From Neocallimastix lanati (nom. inval.) (lineage: Eukaryota; Neocallimastigomycota; Neocallimastigomycetes; Neocallimastigales; Neocallimastigaceae), in assembly GCA_016946835.1 (NCBI GenBank), contig JACVTC010000068.1, forward strand, positions 372,501 through 436,500: a DNA stretch of 64,000 nucleotides, given 5' to 3'. A program made the translations under genes and the position numbers. Under the pieces are notes generated by a model. That model was not told where the DNA came from, made no database searches, and was given only the letters and a program-made list of their open reading frames with translations. Each line of letters begins with the position of its first letter. Position 1 is the first letter of the stretch. Positions 13,500 to 26,497 of this stretch are shown here, piece by piece.

Positions 13500-16400
13500 G
13501 TAAATATCTTATTATCCCAGGAAAAGATGATGAAGGATCTGATAATGAACAAATGTCTGATGAAGAAATTGATGGGTATGAACATAATATTGTTTCAGAT
13601 GAAGAAGTTACAAGTGGTACGGGTGATCTCTTAAATGCACTTTCAATTAAAATGGATGAAAATAGAACTTTTTCATATGGTCAATTTGCTTGCCCATTGA
13701 TGTTTACTAAACAATTCCCATTATACTGGCGTTTCCGTGTTAATCAAGCTTTGAAATATCTCTCAAGAGCATTACAACCATTAGCTATTGAAAATCGTAA
13801 AAATATGTACTTTTACTCAAAGAATAAAGATGATCCTATCTTCTATATGAAACTTTCAGAAACTAATGTTGACTTTGAAAGTGGCAATGAGGAAAATGTT
13901 CGTTCCATGTCTCCAGATTCAAATCAATTAGACCGTAATAATTCTTCTTCTGGTTTCCGTAAAAATTCTAATCGTAATACAGAACATTCGTTAATTCTTG
14001 AAGTTTATGGGGTTGATCAACCAGGTAAAGATATTACCGATGAATTTTGTGCTATGATTGAAGGTAAATTGAATCTTTTCACTCTTTCCATTATGAGTTC
14101 TACCCTCTTAAGAAATGTTCGTCTTACCTCACAAGATATTGACTTTATTCTTCCAAGAAATAGTCGTCCGTTGAAACGTATTGTTTACCGTTTACCATAT
14201 GGATTAAAGTATAGACATATTTATATTAACTATTTAAAGCAAAATATGCTTCTCTATCTTTTATCTATGAATGGTTCTGATGTTGTCAATGCACTTCAAC
14301 ACTACTATAATTCTTCAAATGCATGTTCGTTCATAAAACACACAAATCCAGCAGCTCAACCTACTACACCTGGTAATAGTAACGCTGAAGAGCAACAGCT
14401 GTTTGGTGACATTTCCTTCCTATATAACTACTTCCAAAACTTTAAGGGGCCATCACCATTAGAATCAGCAGTTGGTAGTGGTATCGCTTGTATTTTCTTA
14501 TCTTTCTTTGATCGTGATGGTAATGTTATTACTCGTCAAACAGATATCGATGAAAATATACATGAGGATATAAATCCTCAAGACACTATTCAAATTGTTG
14601 ATAATATTGAAGATCATGAATCATTAGGTTCCACTAATGTAATTGTTGAAGTATGGATTCAAGGATCCATTAATGTTGATGTTTTAGTAGAAAGAATTCA
14701 GCAAAGTTTGAATGAGACCCTTTCAGATTATATTATTGAAATTGGTATTTCCAATTTGAAGGATGCCCACCCACTTACTACTGCAAATGCAGAAGTGTCA
14801 TTATCATCTAATAAATACCTTGAATCCACAAATGGCGGTATTAGTAGTCTTACTAATGGTATCAACGGTATGAGTAGTATCAGCGGTATGAGTGGCATAG
14901 GTGGTATTGGTAGTATTAGTGGTAATGAAATACTTAAATTATCAAGTAATGAAATTAAAAAATTCAATAGTTTCTTTACCGCTTGCCGTCATGTTCTTGA
15001 AAATGCTTCCATAAATAATAATCCAGTAATATGTGAACTCACTTCAAATATTCAACTTTTACCATGGATGATGGAAAATTTAGTGTTGGAAATCAAGGAA
15101 GCTTTATCCGATTATCAAAATATTATGTCTCAAATTATTCTTCATCCTGCTGCAAATGTTGAAACACTGAGTGAAAAATCCCCGCTTCATCTTTATGATT
15201 CTAGTCAAGATAATTCCGAAATTTCATCCTACTTATATATTCTTAGTAATGGTATCAATACCAAAAATAGAAATATGCATAATCAAACCTTAATGGTAGA
15301 GAGAAAAAGTTCCACAGATTCATTTAGAAGTCGTCATTCCTCTTCTGATGTCAGTACAAGTAACATGATTCAATCTTACAATCATTCCAAAAATCGTTAC
15401 CTCAATTCTGCTTCTAATGCGTACTCTAGTAAGTCAGTAGAAGATATCATGCTTTATCAATCTGTAAGTGATAGCTTTAGAACTTGTCTTTTGGCCGTTT
15501 ATATTGATGTTCATGGTGTGTCACTTTACACCTATAATTGGAATCGAAGCTATTGTGAACAGATCTTTTCTTCTGTAGCTCGTCTTCTTTCGTGGCATAA
15601 TTTACGTAAACAACTTTTAAATAACATTATCTATCAAAAACTTGGTTTCTTCCATCATCAAATAGAATCCAAGGTAGTTATTGTTAGTAGACCTCGTCTT
15701 CTCCGTAATATGGGCTCATCTCAAAAGTATGCCCAAATTTCAGATATTGAAAGTATTGTTGAAAATTGTTCTTGTCCACTCAGCAAGTTAGATGAAAATA
15801 ATGAAGCAAGTCAACGACTTAATAATTTAATGAATGATAATGGTAATATCCGTTTAAGTATTCCATTGAAATCTGTTTTGAAATATAATTTCATTAAATC
15901 TCAAGATATTCAAGAGCTTCAACCTGATCTTATTCAACGTTACGGTGTAGAATTTTTAGAATCTTATAATCGTCAAAAACGTAATAAGCAAAAGCAAGAA
16001 AGCTTCCAAAAGGTTTACACGAAATGGGGTAAATTCCAAGATTCACATAACGATAATGAATTTAATCCTGAATTAAATTTACGTTCGTCACGTTTAATTC
16101 ACAGTTGTCGTACTCCATTACTTTTTGCCTCTCCGCATATTCGTGATTCTCTTGTTCTTTTGAGTAATGAAACCTATCTTCGTACTGATACTGATAATGA
16201 TCCAGATGATCTTGTTAATCTTGATAAGAATTCAATCATTTGGTTTAAGGATTTAATGATCAAGATTTTCAAAGAATATGTAGAGTATTTGAAGAATTTA
16301 GGTCTCAGTCTCGTCACTACCCGTCAAGATTTACAAAATTCTCCAAAATTTACCATTTCCAAATCACTCTCCGTGGATAGTTTTATGGTCTATCTTCAAA

Positions 16401-17770
16401 AAACATTTTCAGAGGGTGTTTTGATTGTTCAAGTAGGAATTCAAGGTATTTTTGTATGTGTCGACTTATATACCATTCAAATTGGTCGTCATACCCATAA
16501 GAGTGAAAATCAATATTCTAATTCAACCTGGCAAAATTACCAACTATTTGCTCAAGAATGCGCCAAATTTAAAAATCTTGTACATGTAAAATCGTTTGTC
16601 TATGATTTCCATTTAAGATATTGTCAAATGATTTTAGATGAAAAAACAGGTTATTTCCCATTGGATATTTTAGATATATTAAATACCTTTGTTCGCTATA
16701 ATCCAAAGCATCAAGATTTTGCTAGAAATCGTATTATTAAGGGACAATGCACTGTGGATTGTTCCTCCTTCTCCGGTAATCAAAGGCTCTTCCAATACAT
16801 TTTAAGAAATCCAGATCGATATCGTTTTAGACCTGTAAGATCTCATGGTGAGACCGTGGCTTGCTATCTTACCTCTAACTATGCTGACTTTAGTCAAACT
16901 GAAGACATGTATACCGAAGAGGATAACTTATATCAATATACCTTAGTAGTTTACAACAGTAATCCATTATTAGATGATGATAATCATATTAACGTTTCCT
17001 TGAAGCATAAAGGAATGCTTAATTTAGACTATTTCTTAATTGTTCTTAATCGTAAATACCTTTTCCCACATTTTGCCATTCGTCAAACCAATATTTCCAA
17101 AATTAAACCTCAAAATCCAACCTCTCAAAAATACTATAATAATGATGATGATAATGATCCACTACAAGAATATTTATCAGCTTCTAATACCCTTGGTGAT
17201 ATTGTAAAGTATGCAGAAAGAAGAATTGAAATCTTAGCAGAACAAGCCATCCGATACTATTCTAAGGATTCTTTATGGCGTCAACTTTTGAATGGGGAAA
17301 TTAGTCAATATTGTGCTAAAATTGATCCAAATACACCAAATGTTTGGGAACAACCATTGGGAGATCTCAGTATGGGTCATTGGACAAAACTTTTCTTTGA
17401 AACTTGGTCTAGTCATCGTCGTTCACTTCTTGAAATTGATCCTCAACTCAGTAATCTTTTCCTCAATCAAGAATTATGTTGGCCAGATATCTTTAATTTC
17501 CTTGCTGAACATTATAGTCAAAATCATCGTCAACTTTATGATAAATTTACTAGACATCTTATTCTTTTCGATACCAATTATACTGGCTATTTAGTTCATT
17601 TTTCACTTCATCAAGATAAACGTGTTGATTGTGAATTAATTTGTTTAAATCCGGATATTCAACTTTCAGAAAAAGAATTACCTTTTGTTTCTGAATGTAT
17701 CAATACTATTTGTTTCTATTTATGGTTTAAGACAGTAGAAGATGAAAATATTAATGATATAGATAAATAA
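5242..17770 (+). CDS. SZT2: SZT2-like protein (KICSTOR scaffold homologue), six exons
   Basis: Exons 5242-5409, 5859-6202, 6395-6467, 6610-6991, 7268-12962 and 13501-17770 join in frame across five GT..AG introns to give about 3643 residues ending in TAA; human SZT2 is about 3430. In animals SZT2 holds KICSTOR together and links GATOR1 to lysosomes, restraining TORC1 when amino acids are low. Identity rests on the N-terminal 360 residues, which follow SZT2 block by block: NVVVYIKNP near residue 22, a CxxGxxRPF-like block near 175-186, FEPKIYINV near 196, then a von Willebrand A-like core (LIIITDGV, IQVGS, LRFIALATSGK) near 318-385. Ser/Thr-rich linkers lie near 564-607 and 814-940 and an acidic Asn-rich insert near 1141-1235. 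The junction reading IIITDGV spans an intron, supporting the splice model. Exon 5 alone is 5.7 kb. The first Met matches the family's N-terminus. Whether KICSTOR partners exist here is unknown. Confidence 0.88.
9721..10005 (+). repeat. In-frame GAT/AAT and AAA/GAA trinucleotide tract inside SZT2
   Basis: Imperfect GATAAT and AAAGAA repeats encode a Lys/Glu stretch, then an Asp/Asn stretch, then Lys/Asp again, about 95 residues near position 1141-1235 of the SZT2-like protein. It is bounded by conserved-looking sequence, so it is probably a disordered insertion grown by microsatellite expansion. The frame is kept throughout. Confidence 0.85.
12963..13500 (+). other. Intron 5 of the SZT2-like gene (538 bases)
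   Basis: Starts GTAAAA and ends TATTATAG. Splicing joins a split AG|T serine codon and restores one frame across the two giant exons. The intron holds a tandem repeat of roughly 20 bp (TTTATATTTATTTATTTTCA-like) near 13085-13200, a TTTG run near 13275 and a (TTA)n run just before the acceptor. Confidence 0.85.
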
Positions 17771-19078
<1,308 letters not shown>

Positions 19079-19122
19079 TATATTTTTTTAAATAATTTTT
19101 ATTTTATTTTATTATTTCTATC

Positions 19123-19315
19123 GGGAGTGGGGCATTTCGCTAGGTTGCATTTCGCCAGGTTGAAAATTATTAAATAAATAAAATTAAATATTATTAATAT
19201 GGAATAAAAACAATTTTAAAGAAAATTATTTTGAATTAATATTTATTTATTCATGTATTTATTTATATTAATACTCCACTTGTAGAAATGCAACCTATCG
19301 AAATGCAACTCTCCC
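19123..19315. mobile_element. Short inverted-repeat element (MITE-like), copy 1
   Basis: The left end reads GGGAGTGGGGCATTTCGCTA and continues with GGTTGCATTTCGCCA. The right end, read on the minus strand, is GGGAGAGTTGCATTTCGATA followed by GGTTGCATTTCTACA. The two termini are therefore imperfect inverted repeats of about 35 bases around a purely AT-rich core of about 120 bases with no coding capacity. Each arm holds two tandem copies of a GCATTTCGCCAGGTT-like 15-mer. The same motif recurs in the larger element at 21148-22322. No target-site duplication could be fixed in such AT-rich flanks. Interpreted as a non-autonomous DNA transposon or fold-back element; no transposase is visible. Confidence 0.75.
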
Positions 19316-19661
19316 ATTTTTATCTATTTATTAAATGAAAATTATTTTTTATCCTATAGTTTTATACAATAAGTTTATTTTTTCTTGTTTTTTTTTTTTT
19401 TTTTTTTAAAGTCGTCGAAAATTTTATTTTGTTTTTTTTTTTTTTTAAAGTCGTCGAAAAATTTTAATTTTAATTTTATAAATTATTTTTTTTTTTTATT
19501 TATTTTAATTTATTTTTTATTTTTTTATTTTTATTTTTATTTTTATTTTTTATATATTAATATAATTAAAATATCAATAAAAATCTTTATAAAAAAAAGA
19601 AAAAATTTATTATGTCATACAGAGAGATTTTAACAATTAACTATTGTTAAATAAATTTTTC

Positions 19662-19698
<37 letters not shown>

Positions 19699-20822
19699 AT
19701 ATAATAATGAATATTTTAAAAAAAATATACACATATATATATAAGGAATTCAAAGAACTAAAAATACTATATTATTTTATTATAGTAATTCTTATTCTTA
19801 TTTTCTATTTTTTTTTTTTATTTTTTTTTTCTGTTTTTTTTTTTTTTTTAAATAAATTGTATAATAAAATTATATTAAAATGATTTTAAAAAATTATTTT
19901 ATTTTAAAAAAAAAAAAATATTAAATGAAATAAATTAATTAAAAAATAAAAGAAAAAAATAATAAAAGTAAACAAACAAACAATATATATATAATATTAA
20001 AGACATTATATAATAAGTGGCATCATGAAAAGGTTTCTACTAAAAAATAAATATTAAAAAATCAATCAATATTGAGAAAAGTATGTGTGTTTTATATAAT
20101 AAACTTTATTTATTTTTGTATTTATTTAATACATAAATTTTATTAATGTAAAGAACTCATTTTTTTAAGAAAATAAAAATAATTATTTTTTTATAGTAAA
20201 AATTACATATTTAATCATGTGATAATTCTATGAATTAATACACAAAGATAAATATTACACAACATAAAAATATAAGAATAAAATATTAATATAAGATAAG
20301 AATATAATATTGATAATAATATAAGAATATAAAAATATAATTTTAATAATATAAAAATATAAAATAAAATGTGAATATTTTAACAAATATTAAGAATTAT
20401 AAGTCATAACCTTTTGATCATAATTTTTATATAGGTTAGGAAATACTTTTTCAAAAAAAAAAAAAAAAAAAAAAAAAAAATTATAATAATTTTTATTATT
20501 TAGAAATTTTCATTATTATAAAAAAAAAATAAAACGAAAAATAAAATAAAAAAATTAAAAAAAAATAAAAAATTAAAAAAATAAAAAAATTAAAAAAATA
20601 AAAAAATTAAAAAAAATAAAATAAAAAAAAAAAAAGAAAAGAAATGAACAATCTTTTTAACATCTTTTTTTTTTTTTTTTTAAGTGTTTAGTGATGTCCG
20701 TCTCTTAATAGGAATAAAATCATTCATCCTTTCCTTTCCATTAATAATATGTATAGAGAGAGTGTGTTTATTTGTTATTTGTTAATTTAATATAGAGAAG
20801 AATTAAAAAAAATCAAAATCAA

Positions 20823-20860
<38 letters not shown>

Positions 20861-21147
20861 TAAAGATAATAACAATTACAGGCCATGTATTTTTTTTTTT
20901 TTTTATAATTAATTTTTGTCAATAATAAAAAAAAGCATGATGGGCTTTCATCTTATTGACGATCTATTTTTAAGATTTCCCCTTACATTATGACTTATAA
21001 TATATTAGATTTAATTCATTCATTTTATTTTATTATACTTCTATTAATTATTTATTTTATCATTTAATTTTTTTAATTTAATTTTTTTAATTTTTTTTTT
21101 TTTTTTTTTTTCCTTTTTTTTTTATACATATATATTAATGCCAGAAG
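19316..21147. other. AT-rich DNA between the two GCATTTCGCC elements
   Basis: Long poly-T and poly-A runs and AAAAAT-type repeats (20520-20640). Two short pieces of higher complexity, near 20685-20770 and 20935-20995, carry no readable motif. A piece with TTAAAGTCGTCGAAAA is repeated at about 19407 and 19446. No gene recognised. Confidence 0.55.
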
Positions 21148-22322
21148 GTGTGGGGCATTTCGCCAAGTTGCGTTTCGCCAATTTTTTTGAAAGCATGTGG
21201 CGTATTAAAAAAATGTGGCATTTCGCCAAATTGCATTTCGCCAAGTTGCTTTTCGCCAAATTGAGAATTATTAAATAAATAAATAAATAAATAAAATTAA
21301 ATATTTTTAATATTGATGTATTTATAATTATGAAGTAAATATTTAAATATTAAAAAATTTTTTTTCATATATAAATAGCTTTACAAATATCTGTTTAAAT
21401 AAATAATAAATTGATAAATAATAAATAAAAAAAATAATAATAATAAAATAAACAATATAGTAATATAATTAATTAAAAAAATAATAATATAAACACTATT
21501 GCTATAATTATAAAAGGATTGTCATTAATAATAATAATGACGATTAAATTATAAATAATATTATTATTATTTACAAATATATATATAAATGAATTAATAA
21601 AAATAATATTTACCTACTTAAGAAAAATGTAAAAAGTTTTTCTTATAATATTTTTATAATTAAAGTATTGCTATAATATTATTTTTTTACAAAATATTAA
21701 AATATATCTTTATAATTAAATTTATTTTTATAATTAAATATTTTAAATAATTATTTTATTACTATTTTACAAAATATTAAAATATATCTTTATAATTAAA
21801 TATTATAAATTATTATTTTATTACTATTTTACGAAATATTAAAATATATAATAATAATTTTTTTAATAGTAAAAATTATTTTAAAAAGAGAATAAATGAA
21901 TAAATACAATAATTATTAAAGTATTTTTAATCTTTATTAGATTAGGTTAGCTTAAGAACATTATAATATATTTTTATGATAAAATATTATTATTTTAAAA
22001 ATATATTTTTATAATTAAAGTATTGCTATAATATTATTTTTTTACAAAATATTAAAATATATCTTTATAATTAAATTTATTTTTATAATTAAATATTATT
22101 AATAATTATTTTATTTTAAAAAATATCTGTAATTAATTATAAAATATAATAAAAACAAGTTTAAAAAAATTATTTTGAATTTTTATTTATTTAAAAAAAT
22201 TATTTTGAATTTTTATTTATTTATTCATTCATTTACTTATATCAATAAGCCATTTGTCGAAATGCAACTTGGGAAATGCAACATTTTGATAATACGCCAC
22301 TTGGCGAAATGCAACTCTCCCG
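21148..22322. mobile_element. Inverted-repeat element (MITE-like), copy 2, 1.2 kb
   Basis: The left end carries TGGGGCATTTCGCCAAGTTG then several spaced copies of GCATTTCGCCAAGTT-like 15-mers up to about 21261, including GTGGCGTATTA. The right end (22249-22322), read on the minus strand, starts GGGAGAGTTGCATTTCGCCA and also contains GTGGCGTATTA and two more 15-mers, so the termini are related inverted repeats of about 70-110 bases. The interior is AT-rich with a direct duplication: about 95 bases near 21650-21743 recur 355 bases later near 22005-22098 (both contain TAAAGTATTGCTATAATATT). A second short duplication lies near 22160-22220. There is no open frame for a transposase. Same family as 19123-19315 but much larger. 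Confidence 0.72.
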
Positions 22323-22526
22323 TTAAAAAGATCAGCAAGCCTATAAGTCGTTCTAACCTATCAATACAGTTATAAACTTTATAATACTTTAATATATACA
22401 ATATTATTATATTCTTAAACAACTATTTTTTTATATTTTAAATAAATGTATATAGGTAAAAAAAAAAAAAAAAAATAATTACTTCAATTTAATTATTTTT
22501 ATATTTTATTTCATTTTATTTTATTT

Positions 22527-22569
<43 letters not shown>

Positions 22570-22739
22570 TTTTTTTTTTATTTTTTATTTTATTTATATT
22601 TTAAAAATTATTTTTAATACAAAAAAAAAAAAAAAAAAAAAAAAAAAGGAAATATATTTTATTTTATCCTATATTTAATACGTATTATGTTAGTTATATA
22701 TAATATCTTAATTGATGATCTCTAGGAATTATATTAGAG
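22323..22739. other. AT-rich spacer before the polymerase fragment
   Basis: (TTTA)n near 22525-22570 and a poly-A run near 22621-22647. On the minus strand past the TAA stop of the polymerase gene, the next in-frame triplets do not continue the polymerase family, so the C-terminal half is absent here. Confidence 0.6.
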
Positions 22740-24911
22740 TTAAAGACAAGACATATTAAATGCATGTTCTAAAAATGCATCATCAATGTCTGGCTTATTT
22801 GTACTAAATGGGTAATAACCTATGGGTTCATTGTTGCTGTTATGAACCATTCCTTGTTCATCGGTGACTAAATCTTCCATACTTTTCACAAGTTCTCTTT
22901 GTAAATAACCGGTAGATGATGTATTAAGAGAAGTAGAAATAATACCTGCCCGGCCAGATTTTGAATGAATAAATAATTCTTTTGCTGTCAATCCTTCGGA
23001 ATAGGAATTTCTAATATAACAAATGGGTAGAACAGCTTGAACTCCAACAGACATCAACATTTGAATCATGTTATCCATATTTCCTTTTGATCCGCTTTTA
23101 ATGATATTCGTTAAATTATTATCAACATTGGATTCCACTAATTCTGTCAGTTCAGTATATTTGCGAAAAATTTGATGTTTAAATTCATCAATGTTTTCAA
23201 ATTTATTTTGATTTTCGATCAATGAGTCCAGATTTAGGACGGGTATGGGATCCATTTTTCCTAGGATACTGTCCATTATGGGCATACCTGCTTCTTTTAA
23301 TTTATCACTGGCCATACAATCAGCAATAGAAATAGTAATAACATGATGAAGATTATACACATGCACCATACGTTGGACATCCCACATAAATTTTAAATAA
23401 AATTCATTACCGTAGTTTGAAATAGCATTAAGTAAGAGGGTTTGATTTTCATCACTGATAACGCCTAGTAATATTCCTTTATCTATCAGCAATTTACCTT
23501 CCTGATCATGTAAAGTAAGCGTTCTAGGAAGTAATAAAGATAACAAGTGAGCATACGGGATATCCGTACTATTCATACGCGATTTGTAGTATTTACAAAA
23601 TTTTTTCCAATCGCCATCGGAAATGCTCAATTTATCGCACATTTTTTTTACAATATCAGTATCAATGATTTCTTTATTTCGTGTCATATTATACAATCCC
23701 GTTAGGGTATCTTGTATAAATTTTATCATAAGGGAAGCATTTTTATAGGAACGAATGTTATTTGCAATATTTAATTTTGTGGCCATCTCTTCTTTAGCTT
23801 CTTCACCCGGTAGCCAAAAAATGTTCATCTCGTCACCATCAAAATCAGCTTGAAAGATATTAGCAATGAGTGGATTGATCTGAATGGTTCGACAGTTGCT
23901 TGGACGAGAATGAACTGCTAAGATTGAGGTAGTTTGAAGTGTTGGCTGTCTATTGATGATAATATAGTCATTGGATTTATACCCGTAGGGAATTAAGGAA
24001 TCAGTAAATTCTTTAGGAATTAATACTACATCTAAAGGGATATCAATATTTGGTACGATAACACTTCGAAGACAAAAGTTTTGACGCTTAGCTAAACACA
24101 TACTTCGGAAGATACCATTTTTTCCTGATAACATTTGTTTAATATACATTGCATTAGCATCCTGCCACGAATCGTTTTTACTACGAATGCCTAAAATTTT
24201 CCTGTACAAGAGAAACGAACGTACAATATAGTCATTACTATCAGCTATATCTCCATTTTGACATTGGCGGTTAAGATCTAGAAAAATTTGATATAATCTT
24301 GTTAAATTATGATAAATGATAGTGTTAGAAGAATCCAGGATAGATGGTCTCATATTAATTGGTAAAACTGGAATATTTTTGATAAATGTATTAAGCAAAC
24401 GATTTTGAAGATCTGGGTTTTCTGAAAAATCAGCAGAACGAACGACTTCGTACATTTGACGGATAGATAATAATTCCTTACCAAAAGTGAAAGAATATTC
24501 AGAAATATTCGTTGACTTTTTTTCAAATCTGTTGTAATTTCTGTATTTGTAATTATTTGGAGCGGTTTCCTTAGGTTTGACTTTATGAAGTTTAAATGCG
24601 GTAGAAACAATACGTTTATCGCAACAAACATCTTTAGGGGAAAGTGAAGGATTATATTTTTTACAAATTGGGCAAATATGGGTTATTTCTTTACACAGGG
24701 TATCTACGAATAGAGGATGAACAATTCTGTAAAAGAGTGGTATTCTTCCCGTGTGTCCTGGACATTCTATAATAGATTTACATTGTTTACATGGTAATTC
24801 AGGATTAATTATAAATGATGTTGTATTATCTGTTAATTCATTCCTATGTTTAATAAGTATTGTTTCCTTTTCGAATTCTTCATCAGAATATAAATTAAAC
24901 TTTAGATGCAT
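22740..24911 (-). CDS. N-terminal half of a diverged RNA polymerase largest subunit (RPB1/A'-like)
   Basis: One uninterrupted frame of 723 residues, with no intron. Near the N-terminus C41, C44, C50 and CPGH match the clamp-core zinc site of the RPB1/beta' family, and C80/C83 may form a second site. RQPTLQ precedes the catalytic loop ADFDGDEMN, with the three magnesium-binding aspartates at D356, D358 and D360. SGRAGIISTSLNTSSTGYLQ near 650-675 is the bridge helix. The protein stops about 45 residues later, near where archaeal A' ends, so trigger loop, jaw, clamp C-terminus and CTD are missing; full RPB1-type subunits have 1300-1900 residues. Divergence after the catalytic loop (IFWLPG instead of the usual MHxPQ) and lack of introns suggest a viral or mobile-element origin rather than the host Pol I/II/III gene, but this is inference. 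It lies between inverted-repeat elements. It is either a split subunit or a truncated relic with an intact frame. Confidence 0.85.
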   Translation of the reverse strand: MHLKFNLYSDEEFEKETILIKHRNELTDNTTSFIINPELPCKQCKSIIECPGHTGRIPLFYRIVHPLFVDTLCKEITHICPICKKYNPSLSPKDVCCDKRIVSTAFKLHKVKPKETAPNNYKYRNYNRFEKKSTNISEYSFTFGKELLSIRQMYEVVRSADFSENPDLQNRLLNTFIKNIPVLPINMRPSILDSSNTIIYHNLTRLYQIFLDLNRQCQNGDIADSNDYIVRSFLLYRKILGIRSKNDSWQDANAMYIKQMLSGKNGIFRSMCLAKRQNFCLRSVIVPNIDIPLDVVLIPKEFTDSLIPYGYKSNDYIIINRQPTLQTTSILAVHSRPSNCRTIQINPLIANIFQADFDGDEMNIFWLPGEEAKEEMATKLNIANNIRSYKNASLMIKFIQDTLTGLYNMTRNKEIIDTDIVKKMCDKLSISDGDWKKFCKYYKSRMNSTDIPYAHLLSLLLPRTLTLHDQEGKLLIDKGILLGVISDENQTLLLNAISNYGNEFYLKFMWDVQRMVHVYNLHHVITISIADCMASDKLKEAGMPIMDSILGKMDPIPVLNLDSLIENQNKFENIDEFKHQIFRKYTELTELVESNVDNNLTNIIKSGSKGNMDNMIQMLMSVGVQAVLPICYIRNSYSEGLTAKELFIHSKSGRAGIISTSLNTSSTGYLQRELVKSMEDLVTDEQGMVHNSNNEPIGYYPFSTNKPDIDDAFLEHAFNMSCL

Positions 24912-25806
24912 GATTAAAAAAATTTAATAATAAATAAATGATTCAATTGATATGTATATTTGAAGATTGAGGTAAATAAATTCATAAAAAATCGATTTAA
25001 TGTATTATTAATAGTGATACTTCTTGGAAATTAAATTAAAATTTCTGCTTCTAATAATATGTTAGTCAAACGAATAAAATATTTATAGAAACTTTAATTA
25101 TTGTAGATTGATAATATTTATTTAATAATATCTTATAGTTATATGTTTTAGTGTAAATAAAATATGACTTTAAAATATTTAGATTGTTGTAAGTTGTAAT
25201 GTTTAATTTTAATGTTATCTTTTTTATTAATATTATTTTTAATAAAAAAATAATAATAAAAAATACAAAATAAAAATAAATAAATAAAATAAATAAAATA
25301 AACCTATTTTAATTTATTAATTAAAAAAATTAATAAATTAAAATAATAATTATCTTTAATATTTTTTTTTATGGATAGATTTTTCTATTTTATTAAAAAA
25401 TTTATTTAAAAATTTATATTTCCTTATATATATACTTATATATATATATAAAAAAAAAAATTATTATTTTATATTATTATTATTATTATAATTGTTAATT
25501 ATTATTTATTATTATTATTATTTTTTATTTAAATCATTATGATATATATTATGTTTAATTTTATTTAAAATAAAAGCATTTAATAGTCATTTAATAATTA
25601 TTTTTTTTAAACTGAATTGTATAACCTATATTAATGTTAACATAATTTTTAAAATAAAAAATATTTTAATCATTAATTGTATTGCATTTTTAAAAAAAAA
25701 ATGTATATAAAAATATAAAAAATTATTGATTATAAATTGATTCTATAATGATTAATTTTTAAATAAATTTATATCAATAAAAATATATATATATTTTTTT
25801 TAAAAA
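24912..25806. other. AT-rich DNA upstream of the polymerase fragment
   Basis: Would contain the promoter of the minus-strand polymerase gene, but no distinct element can be picked out. TAT and TTA repeats lie near 25430-25530. No gene recognised on either strand. Confidence 0.55.
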
Positions 25807-26240
25807 TGGGAGGTTTGCGTTTCACAATTGTGCATTTGGAAAAATGTGGCTTAAAATATTTTTAAAAAATAAACATATAAATAAAAAAAAAATAAATATG
25901 TTAAAAAAACTATAAAATATTGATATCGATATTTATTTATTTATTTATTTATTATTTATTATATTTATTTATTATTTATTATATTTATTATTTTTTATAT
26001 TTATTATATATTATTATCTATTATTTATTATTTATTATTTATTATTTATTATTTATTATTTATTTATAATTCAATTATTTATTTATTTAAAAATATTTTA
26101 TAAAAATACTTTGACTTTACTTATTTCAAAAATGATTTTTATTATTTATTTAATTATTTATTTATTGGTTAAAAAAATTAAATAATGTAGCAATTGATTA
26201 TAAAAATTTAAGCCACATTGTGAAATGATACACATTCTTT
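25807..26240. mobile_element. Third inverted-repeat element, about 430 bases
   Basis: The left end holds GTTTCACAATTGTGCATTTG then AAAAATGTGGCTTAAAATAT. The right end, read on the minus strand, holds CATTTCACAATGTGGCTTAA. The ends are thus imperfect inverted repeats sharing a TTTCACAAT..GTGGCTTAA core; it resembles the GCATTTCGCC family only in general design. The core is a short array of ATTATTT 7-mers (25935-26080) that includes the variant ATTCAATTATTT, which is also the characteristic variant of the large satellites at 30.2 and 38.9 kb. No coding capacity. Confidence 0.6.
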
Positions 26241-26437
26241 AAAAATAAAAAAATAAATTTGTAATAATAGTTTTCTATTTTATTTTTTTTTTTATTGATT
26301 ATTTATTTTTTATTTTATTTTATTTTATATTATTTTTTAATATTTTCTTTTCTTTTTTTTTTTTTTTGTATTATAATTTTAATTTTTTTTTTTTATTGTT
26401 TTTAATAGATAGATTCATATTCATTTTTTTATATAAA

Positions 26438-26468
<31 letters not shown>

Positions 26469-26497
26469 ATCTTAATTTATTAATTAAATTTTTTTAT

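Noticed and set aside
22740-24911. Polymerase fragment as the RNA polymerase of a yeast-type linear killer plasmid
   Set aside because: Those polymerases are compact proteins combining parts of both large subunits; here there is a typical largest-subunit N-terminus with its zinc site and no second-subunit part.
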